Translations under genes and position numbers: made by a program
Source of the DNA: Nepenthes gracilis
Taxonomy: Eukaryota > Streptophyta > Magnoliopsida > Caryophyllales > Nepenthaceae
Length of the DNA: 64,000 nucleotides
Reading direction: 5' to 3'
NCBI GenBank assembly: GCA_033239525.1
Contig: BSYO01000010.1
Coordinates: forward strand, 12,648,089 to 12,712,088
Notes under the pieces: model-generated
Told to the model about the DNA's origin: nothing
What the model saw: only the letters and a program-made list of their open reading frames with translations
Database searches by the model: none
Part shown: piece after piece, positions 55,073-64,000 of the stretch
Layout of the letters: every line of letters begins with the position of its first letter
Numbering within the stretch: position 1 is the first letter of the stretch

Positions 55073-57021
55073 ATGGCTTCCCGAAAAGCACTCCAGAGCA
55101 TTGTTGAGATTAGGTTCGTCTTGACCACCAAAGAAGTGGAGGCTTTATATGCAAGGTTTGACATTCCACGCGCCATTGCATACATCACACCCAATGTTGA
55201 TGATAGGGTTCGTCCCAAGGTTTATCATGATCTGTGATGCCCATTTGAAAGGTGCCTTTGTATCCCATTCGTGAAAGAGTTGCTAGAGAACTTGGAGACT
55301 TGCAGATCCCAGTGGCTCGCCTCCACCTCAACACCCTTTAATATCTGATTTCTTTGTATGTCTTCTTTTGTACTAAAAAGCTTTTCTTGAACACCCAAGC
55401 CATGGAGGTTATCTTCTAGTTCAATCAGGGGTGGATTGGGTTTCTTTCACCCCATGTTAGAAGTATAAGATAAGTGGGGGAATCTAAATTTTGTAAAGGG
55501 CTAGAATGACTGGTTCTTTTATATATCAATCCCTTCTGAATGGCACTTTTCAAATAAGTAGGGCCTTGTCAGTAGTGTTTACTGTGGTGACATTCTAAAG
55601 GAAGAGGAATGGATGGCAAGGAAGCTAACGGGGCTAGTTGAAGACATTGCGTTGCGATCTTGTATTGTATTGACCGCTGGCTCTCTCGGAAGGCGTTTGA
55701 TAAAGTTCAGTGGAAAGTCGAGGGGAAGGGAATGAGATCACCATCATGCAATTCCACTGGTCCAAAAGGAAGCTGGAAGAGCTATTCATTTGTGACTCTC
55801 TCATAAGGGCGGCAAGCAAGGTGGAGTGTACCTCTTCCCTCTCCACTTATTCCAAGGATGTTAGGGCTATTGATGAGGCTTGTGCAAAGGCATCTCATCT
55901 AGTTTTCGAAAATCATTGCGGAGATTGGGCAAGCTAAAGGGCTAGTAGGCCCCTAATGGATTCTATTGCAAGAATAACTGACCTCTTGGCTGGCAGATCG
56001 GGCGAGCTAATCGACGCTCCAACCGTGGCTGAGTATGGGGTCCTAATCTTGGACCCCTCATCACCTAATGGATTTGTCTTTGCACCTCCCACCATTTTTG
56101 TTGAGGTAGGCACACATAATGATTAGGAGGCTGAAGAAATAGCTGGAAATAATCCGAACACAAAGGTTGTTGAAGAGGTGCCTTGTCTAGAGACTTTGGC
56201 ACTTGTGTTGCCAGAGGTGTCATTTGCATCTCCCTCTCCTTGGGGCTTTGGGGTGCCGCTCTATAGCTGTGTGCTGCTTCTACTGTGGTGAAGGCCCTCA
56301 TTCGGTCCTAGGGACAGTCCCAGCCCATCTTTCTAGGGGTTCCCATCTCATTAGGAGGGTCCATCTCATCACGAGGATCCATCCTTCCTTGAGGTGTGGC
56401 GTTACTGAGTTCTCATTCCGTAATCATATCTTCATAGCAGTTCTTAATTGACCATTCTCTTTTGCTTGGCAGGCATAGGAGGTGCTCCATGTGGTGGCAA
56501 AGGCTCTATATCGGACGAGAAGTTAAGATCCCCACCTCTCTCAATTGCACACTGATCCTGCCATACTCAAAAAGATGGAGGGCCGAGTGAATACTACCAT
56601 TGTTGAGGCTCTACAGAGTCAAGAGCAGGCTGTGTACCTTGACCACGAGCTATCTGAGTTCAAGGCAAGATCCTAAGAGCTAATGAAGAAGAAATCTTGG
56701 GCTCTGAATCAGATTGACTGACTTAAGGATGCGCTTTGGGAGGTTGAGCTACAACTCACCGATCTCCAAAGTAAGTGTGCCCAACTCAAGGAAGAGATGA
56801 GGACCCAGTTTTGTCTGTAGGAAGTTAGCCACATACTGGATGACAGATTCTGGGATGGCGTTCGCCTCTGTAGACAAATCGCATCCTTAGTAGCTCTGGA
56901 CTTTCCTGTTGACTTCTTTGATCTGAGGAATTCTAGAGTTCAATGTCGATCTGACTTGGTTAGCTTCTTAGAGATAGGAGGGGAGTCTTCACTATTTTCA
57001 CCGGGGGCCTCCCAGCCTTAG
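55073..57021 (+). pseudogene. Tat-3 antisense gene (aORF-3), degraded
   Basis: ATG 55073 opens MASRKALQSIVEIRFVLTTK and continues for 54 codons, parallel to the start of aORF-1 (MASITDIASVLRE). A broken middle with acidic and serine-rich pieces follows. The 79-bp intron is likely GAG|GTGTGG at 56394 to TGCTTGGCAG at 56472. The donor matches aORF-1. After it comes a coiled-coil-like stretch (56640-56820, LTDLQSKCAQLKEEMRTQ). The tail (FWDGVRLCRQIASLVALDFP then VDFFDLRN) is the best-preserved version of the C-terminus also visible in aORF-1. The reading ends at TAG 57019. Several stops make it non-functional now. Confidence 0.6.
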
Positions 57022-57875
57022 GATAGTTGTCTATCTGAGTCATAAGTTTAGGCAATATTTTGTAACCATTGGATGGACACTCCTCATTGTACATACACAG
57101 GCGAATTCTTTAATAAACCCGCTGAACCACTTCGGCCATTGTTGCTGATGTTTCTTCTTTCTTGTTGACTTGCTGTGCCCAACACTTGCTCTATTTGCCG
57201 AATAAGAATAGTTGCTATCATCAATGAGTTTGGCTAATTGTCTTTGTCAATCTATGCTCTTTTCTGTGCAAGGATGCTATAGCACTAAGAAAAGCCTCTC
57301 AAGGGCCAACTAGATTTGATTGCCATAGTTGTCGGGCTTTCCCTTAGTCTAGACCATTGCTTGCACTTGATTGAGGATACTTGCCCTTGTTAAAGGGAGT
57401 TGTCACACTTGTGCATTGAGATTTAGTCCGTTGACTATTACTGACTAGTGGTACTCATCCTTGTTGGAGTAAGTTATCACATGCATACTGAAAAACCCCT
57501 AAGATTTCATTTTATACTGGCCCTTTCTTGGGGAGGTCCCCACTTTCATCCACAAGCTCCCCAGGCCATAGTATGCAACCTTGTTTACGCCTCTCAATTG
57601 TTAGAACCGATGATGGGTCTTTGACCTTTCTTAGGCCGCTTGGACTATAGAGCTAAGGTTTGACCTGGCTCTTGTAGGTTGATCAATTAGTGAAGTATTT
57701 TACCTAATTTAAGGATACTCTAGGCCTTTAAATTGATGCAACCACTCAAGTATTCATATGATTGACACAATAACTGAAGCAAATGATTGTTTATTAAATT
57801 AAACGTGCTTACATTATTCAAGTAGTCCACATGGAATGTGCTAGACTTACCCATGCTCGGTGAGGGTTTACTTCT

Positions 57876-60800
57876 GACGTCCCGAGCCTGAGCCCTCAGA
57901 CCCGTCCCAAACCGACCCTGAGAAAACATCTCAAATCATCCTAATTCATTAATTATCCATCAAAAATTCTAAAATCCATCAATATATATATATATACTCT
58001 AAAATTATCAAATTATTAAAAACTATTATATTATAAATGATCATCATAAATATATCAATTAATATAATATCCATAATCATAAATTGCACCAAATAAAAGA
58101 AATATTTTTCACTATCACTCATATTATAGTAACTCCATAATGCCTCTATTTGGTACTCAACAATAATATCAAAAATCCTAGCTAACACTTACAATACCTT
58201 TTCAATCTGGAGTTAAGAAAATATCAAAGTGAGTCGAATATCTAATAAGTAAATATAATTAACAATATATGAATACAAATAATTATCTCAGATAATAATA
58301 TCAAATATATAAAATTAATAACAACATGTGATATACCAACTACTATTCGAGACTCAATAATATGTCGTATTTACCACCAAAAGCCATATGAACAATTGGA
58401 TATCAGTAATACAATATGGACTCCACCAAATTCAATCATCAGCTCAATACGAGATCACAATTGTACGAGATAATAATAATTTTTATGTATTTTATTCTGA
58501 TATAGTGAACCAAAAATCACGTATTTATATCCTCAATGGTTGGGTAAGTACCATAAAATTATCAAATATTTATGATATCCCTACTACCCCTATAATCTTT
58601 CCAGATGCTGTACCCATACTATACTTATACTATTTCTGATACCTCTTACCTGTGATATCCCTAATATCATCATCTACGATGGTAACTAGGTTATAAATAT
58701 CCATCCTCAATATCAACGATCTCAATCTCCGAAATATAATAGGTATCGAATAAGTATAGATTATTTTAAAGTCTCATGAATTCCCATTCACTTGGATACC
58801 ATAGAGTTTTCGTATACTTTCCTTTACTTATCTATAGAGTACCAATAAAATATACGCACGCGATTAAAGCTAACGCAAAGATTGATTATCATGGGAATAC
58901 TAGCAAATCCAAGGAAATTCATAATATTCAACCAACTACTTTTAAATGTTATATTTGACCATAACCACCCCCGGTATATCAAATCTCATTTTAAGGCATA
59001 AAATGTCTTCAGTTTTGTTGTTATCGAACCAACTTATAATTCTCGTCTATCAAACTATCCTGAGTAATTCACAAAGGTCAATTGAAATAATAATTTTCCA
59101 TTAATTTATACCTCAATCAACTTATAATTTCAATACATGTACATTTATTTTTTTTGATTAACCAATACATATATACCCAACCCAAATAAATACACACACA
59201 CACACACACAGACACACACACACATATATATATATACAGCCACAACATGCATATATAAGCACATCCTGTATACCTATATATACATTTATACATATAAAAA
59301 CATAACCTCAATTACATATGTATATACCCATCTATATACATATATATATATATGTATGTACATGTATGTATATATACTCAAAGATTGTACCACTAGCATC
59401 AATATACGAGTACTCACCCACAGCCGGTAAACATACGACCTATATACAACATACATACATACTGTAATATATACTTTGGTACACCTAGGCATACTGGAGT
59501 ATATTTACGTGTACTATTGGAGGTGTATAACATCACATACATACACATACGGAAACTGAATAACCTATATATATATCAGCATTCATCTACATATGTATAC
59601 CAGTGACAAATCAACTATGTATATAATGTACTAAGACCAAACAGAGCACAGGCTCTGTTTTTCCTTCCCTCTAAAATTTGCAACGAAACAATAAGATTTC
59701 AAGTTTTAATATTTTGAAATGTAAACAAAGATTTTCCAACATCATTGTACAAATTATGAAGCCTCAATTTAATGAGGAAACCTCAAATTTTCCCAGGCCC
59801 TTCAATACACAAGCCGAGGCTCTGTTTTCGAATTTTCTCCCCTTTTCACCCAAATCTACACTAAATGAATCTAGGACATGCAAGTAGAAGAATAACATCA
59901 GCAACAAGGAAGGAATAATTTACTTGCAAAAAGTACGACTTTTACTTGCCTCAACAAAACTCAAGAGCAGAGTCACAATATTTTGTTACCATCCCCATTC
60001 CTTTCGATTTCACAGAAAAGAAAGAGGGTCCCAATTTTAGTATTATAACATTAAAACGAGGATTTTATCACTCCATAAAAAAATTTATCAAGCCCCAATT
60101 TAATGTAGAATCCTTAAAATTCAGGTCTTTCACTACACGAGCTGTAGCTCTATTTTCTCATTTTCTCCTTCAAAATCAACAATATAACCAATTCTCACAA
60201 AATCAAAACATACAATACAAAAATAAATATCAACCAAGAGAATGGAAGAATTTACTTGCCTTAATTTTTTACTTTTCTTCTGGCTATGGTGATGATGGCA
60301 GCGGTTACGTTGCTCAGTCGCGTTCTCTATCCCTATGATTACCCCTATCATATCTTAACTAATGGAGAATAAATCGTGCTAGGATTTTCTTAGCGTCCAT
60401 TTTCGGCGTCAATTTTCTTTCTTCTTCTTGCCGTTATAACCCTCACGCCACCATCCCCCCTTTCACCTTCTTTCCTTCTTCCTCTCCTTTCCTTCTTTTC
60501 TTTTCCCTTCTCTCATTCTTTTATTTCCTAACACGGTTAATATTATTATTAGTATTATTACACAAATTATATATATATATAGTTATTATTATATATATCT
60601 ATATATTTATTTATCTCTAATATAAAAAATATTAATTAATTAATTATCTAATTACCCTTTCGATAATATTTAAAATTTTGACATCGATTTTAAATATTTT
60701 AACTTCTTATAAATTTATTTATATTTATAATCAATAAATCCTAACACACTAAAACCCACCTAATAAATGTTCATTCAAATAGCTCAATTCGTAATTAAGT

Positions 60801-61011
60801 TAATTTAATTTAATCCACCAATTAATCTAAATTTAAATTAATGACCCAAGTATTCAAACTCAATTTATCAATCCAAATATTCCAAACATATTAGGCCCAA
60901 ATATAAATTCTGTACCCAAAATAGTCATTAAAATAATTAAATAATTATTACAACTAATTTGATAATTTACTCTAATAAAATAATAAAATAAAACATATTC
61001 AGGATGTTACA
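57876..61011 (+). mobile_element. Probable solo LTR (chromovirus Tekay/Del-like) nested in Tat-3
   Basis: A block of foreign, AT-rich sequence separates the end of the Tat-3 antisense region from the end of its integrase. It begins TGACGTCCCGAGCC and ends CAGGATGTTACA, terminal text typical of long Tekay/Del LTRs. It contains no coding domain, AC/TA microsatellites (59190-59245, 59340-59380) and a pyrimidine-rich run at 60460-60520. No clear 5-bp target duplication was found, so the exact ends and the family are tentative. The fact of an insertion is well supported by the split host element. Confidence 0.55.
59646..60260 (+). repeat. Diverged 300-bp tandem duplication inside the nested LTR
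   Basis: Two copies, about 59646-59945 and 59955-60260, share ordered blocks: GATTTTCCAACATCATT versus GATTTTATCACTCCAT, CCTCAATTTAATGAGGAA versus CCCAATTTAATGTAGAA, and CTCTGTTTTCGAATTTTCTCC versus CTCTATTTTCTCATTTTCTCC. Both end with GGAA-AATTTACTTGC. Open frames here (for example 59946-60338, +) are by-products of the repeat. Confidence 0.65.
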
Positions 61012-61029
61012 TAACAGGTAGTGTCTCTT

Positions 61030-63910
61030 GAGGTGGATGATATTCCATATCCGTGGGACCAATTTTTTATTCTGGGTGCGTAGTTTATACGCCCCGTTGC
61101 GAATAATAATTGAGATTAGGAATGGTTCCTCCCAAGTGGGAGATAGCTTGTTCTTTTCTATAGTTTTGTCGGTTACCTCTACGCTCTACAAAGCTAGGTC
61201 CCCTACATCGAATTGGCATACTTTCACCTTCCTATTGTAGTACCAAGTGATCTGTTACTAATAGGCCACTATGCATAGGCTAGCTGCGTCTCGAGTTTCT
61301 TTCAGTAAGTCAAGATACTCTCTAAGTTTTTAAAAATTATTTTGGCTTTGAAACTTTTAAACCGGAGGTTGGGCAGGTCAATCTCTATTGGGATGACCGC
61401 TTCACTCGTAATATAGACTAAAGGGTGTTTCTCGAGTGGGTTCTCTTAGCATTGTTCTGTAGGAGCATAACATGGAAAGTAATTCATCCACCGAGGAGCC
61501 CCCAACGTCTTCTAACTTCATCTTAAACTCGAGCAATATGGTTCAATTTGTTACTTTCACTTGCCTGTTTGCTTGAGGATAGGCGACAAATGTGTGAACC
61601 AGTCGGATTTCTAAATCCGTGCAATACTTAATGAAACACTTGTCAATGAATTGGATTCCATTATCGGTCACTATGACTACAAGAATCCCAAATTTACATA
61701 TGATGTTCTGTTAAACAATCTCCGTGACATTCTACTCAATGATCCGTGTCAGTGGGGCGGTTTCTACCCATTTAAAGTAGTTAATACCGACTATAACAAA
61801 TTTCCTTAGCCCAGATATGACTGGCATTTGGCCTAAGATGTCAAGCCCCCACAGTGTGAACAACTATCGTGATTGCAGGGATCACAACTCCATGTGCGGC
61901 TAATGAGAGACATTGTCATGGATCCGACAATTCTCGCATTTCTTTACAAATTTTATTGTGCCTTTTTTCATTGACAACCAAAAGTAGTCTTATCATATGA
62001 TCTTGAATGCTAGGTTCTTGCTCCCAATATATGACCCGCAGATCCCAAGATATACCTTGTCCAGCACGTAATTAGCTTATTTTGGCGTGAGACACCTCAT
62101 GTAGGGGATGGAATAACCTCATTGGTACTATCTTCCATCCATGAGAGTGTACCAGCCTACTGTCTTTTTGATACGCCTAGTGCCATCTAGGTTTTTTGAT
62201 AGAAAGCCGTCGTTAGGTACCCTCTGTATGGAATCATCCAAATATCGTCATTTAAGATCTGAAGCATCTCTTGCTTTGGGTCTTCTATACTCAAGGTAGT
62301 AAGAACTTCTCGCATGTCTTGAGTGTATTGCTCTGAATTTTCTGTAGTTGCCATTTTAACAAGTTTATCGACCTTCCAGTTATCTTCCCTTGGGATGTGG
62401 AGTATTTCCACCCATTCAAAAGCTTTGATCAAGCCCATTCGCCTCTAGCGAGGTATCTTGTGAATAATGGGTTAGACAATTTGAAGTTCCCGACGACCTA
62501 GTTGATGATCAGTTTTATGAAGCTATAGACGGTGAGGTTTTTCACCGAACCCTCCTTGGCCAGCCTGAGTCCAACCAATAAGGTTTTGTACTTGGCCACA
62601 TTGACGGTGGTTAGAAACCCGAGGATTATCGAGTATTTCATCTTAAACCCATCCGCAGTCCTCAAAACCATGCCTGCGCCGCTCCTTGACCGTGTTAATG
62701 ACCCACCGACATGTAAGATCTACATTCCAGTTCCTTCTTTTCGATGGGTGCCTATGCTTGTATTGAGGACATTAGAAATCAGGGTTACCATTTTGACCAT
62801 GAAGTCCACGAGAATCTGACCTTTTATGGTCGGCCACGATTGAAATTCAATATTAAACTTGCCCAACTCGATAGTCCATTTAAGTAGTCATCTGAACATG
62901 TTAGGTTTTTGCAGAATCACTTTTGATGGCCGGTCTGTCAAGACGATGATCTGTGCCAAGAAGTACGACCATAGCTTCCTGGCATAGTAGATCAGTGTTA
63001 GAGTTGCTCTTTCAGCATGCAAGTAACGTGCCTCGATATCTATAAATACATTGCTAACATAGTAGATCAGTCATTGTATCTCAAACTCTTGCCTAATTAG
63101 CACCGAGATTAGCGTTGTATCCAATGTAGCAAGGTAGAGAAACATTTCCTTGCCTTCTTTTAAAGATGCCAAGAGAGGTGGACTGACGAGGTAGTCCTTG
63201 GAAGGGGGCCTGACAGTTGGTTGTCCACTGAAAGCCACTCACCTTCATCCCTCTCAGTGCCTTAAAAAATGGGAGATACTTCTCTGTTGACTTTGCAAGG
63301 AAATGGGAGAGCAACGCGAGCCTCGTCGGTGAGTCCCTAAATTTCTTTCACTCATCGAGTTGGGTTCATCTCAATGATGGCTTTTATCATCTCGAGGTTT
63401 GTTTTGATTCTCCGGTGGGAGACAATAAAGCTTAGGAACTTACCCGAAATTACTTCGAATGTGCACTTTGTTAGATTTAGCTTCATTTGGTGCGCTTGAA
63501 GCTCCTCGAAGGCTGCTCTGAGATTGTGAATATGGTTATCAGTGGCTATACTTTTGACGAGCATGACGTCTACTTACATCCCGATATTCTATCCGATCTA
63601 CTTCTCGAACATCTTGTTGATGAGCCTTCGGTAGGTGGCTCTTACATTTTTTAAGCTAAAGGGCATAACTTTGTAGTAGTATCACCCTGGTCGGTCATGA
63701 ATGATGTATACTTTTCATTGTTAAGGCTAATTTGGATCTGGTTGTAACTTGAATATGTGTCCAAGAAGCTTTATAACTCATGTTTGGCTGTTGAGTATAC
63801 TGGGCATCCCTTATGGAACTAGTGTCGAGCAGCTTCTTGACTTCTTTTCTAACAGCAATTAACTTCTCAATGGAAAGTTCCTCCACTTCTATCCAATAGA
63901 CTTGCAATCG
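61030..63910 (-). pseudogene. Tat-3 pol: RT, RNase H, archaeal-type RNase H, integrase (5' part outside window)
   Basis: RT is at 63907-63695 (N-terminal) and 63564-63352 (MLVKSIATDNHIHNL, then KLNLTKCTFEVISGKFL), continuing with the thumb (63314-63240, FLAKSTEKYLPFFKALRG). The RNase H relic is near 63100-62960. The archaeal-type RNase H is at about 62830-62440, much changed, with its downstream linker at 62438-62187 (HIPREDNWKVDKLVKMA). The integrase zinc region and core relics lie at 62180-61560 and the C-terminal part at 61450-61030. Stops and frameshifts occur throughout. Confidence 0.75.
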
Positions 63911-64000
63911 AGATCAAGGTCAAACTCGTGGACCATTACTCTAATCGGTATCTCGAGCATGTCAATGGGAGTCCATGCAAACACATCAGAGTTTTGATAG

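Larger units (their letters stand above)
53480..64000 (-). mobile_element. Tat-3: Ty3/gypsy (Tat-type) retrotransposon, runs off the right edge
   Basis: On the minus strand the visible part has pol at the right, the 3' region with an antisense gene, PPT and 3' LTR at the left. It has the same layout as Tat-1 and Tat-2. The 3' region is split by a 3.1-kb insertion (57876-61011). Gag and the 5' LTR are outside the window. Confidence 0.82.

Noticed and set aside
59117..59492. Minus frames rich in Tyr, Ile, Cys and Val
   Set aside because: Translations of AC/TA microsatellites in the nested LTR.
1..64000. tRNA, rRNA or organellar inserts
   Set aside because: No stretch showed tRNA arms, rRNA text or plastid/mitochondrial genes on reading; a tRNAscan or rRNA profile search would be needed to be certain.

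Overview
This window is nuclear DNA of a flowering plant, probably a eudicot. It is AT-rich intergenic sequence packed with decayed LTR retrotransposons around two host genes that still read as intact. I see no bacterial, organellar, tRNA or rRNA sequence. I cannot name the species.

Host genes. (1) A two-exon gene on the minus strand (9568-15257) encodes a 73-residue acidic protein of the DSS1/SEM1 family, split by a 5.47-kb intron. (2) An intronless minus-strand gene (35376-36497) encodes a 373-residue ATL-type RING-H2 E3 ubiquitin ligase, closest in architecture to the ATL13/46/47 group. A third, unplaced possible exon lies at 30815-30922.

Retroelements. Three Ty3/gypsy elements of the Tat type lie on the minus strand: Tat-1 (1-9150, its 3' LTR off the left edge), Tat-2 (37987-48552, both LTRs present) and Tat-3 (about 53480 to the right edge). 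Each has gag, protease, RT and RNase H, an extra archaeal-type RNase H where visible, and integrase. Each also carries, between pol and the 3' LTR, an oppositely oriented (+ strand) extra gene with its own TATA-like box, a short intron and, in two copies, a canonical polyadenylation signal. A fourth fragment of such an antisense gene lies at about 50.05-51.2 kb. A much older Tat copy on the + strand (PBS at 26325, pol remnants to 30616) is riddled with stops. A Ty1/copia element of Tork/Tnt1 type (18593-24303, minus) has two 850-bp LTRs and a perfect 5-bp target-site duplication, and sits at a TATA-like box of older sequence. A 3.1-kb probable solo LTR (57876-61011) interrupts Tat-3.

Structural highlights. 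The DSS1 intron contains a 1.56-kb tandem duplication, each half carrying the same copia-type solo LTR in the same CAAAG target site. The duplicated flanks are 1.5-3% diverged by hand count, but the LTRs about 10-12%. Tat-1 and Tat-2 share an exact 40-bp-period tandem array between pol and the antisense gene, and Tat-1 has a second array (about 46 bp) upstream of it. A roughly 190-bp tandem repeat family fills 24.6-25.9 kb.

All retroelement reading frames carry stops or frameshifts and none looks autonomous. Splice sites, element boundaries and divergence counts were read by eye.
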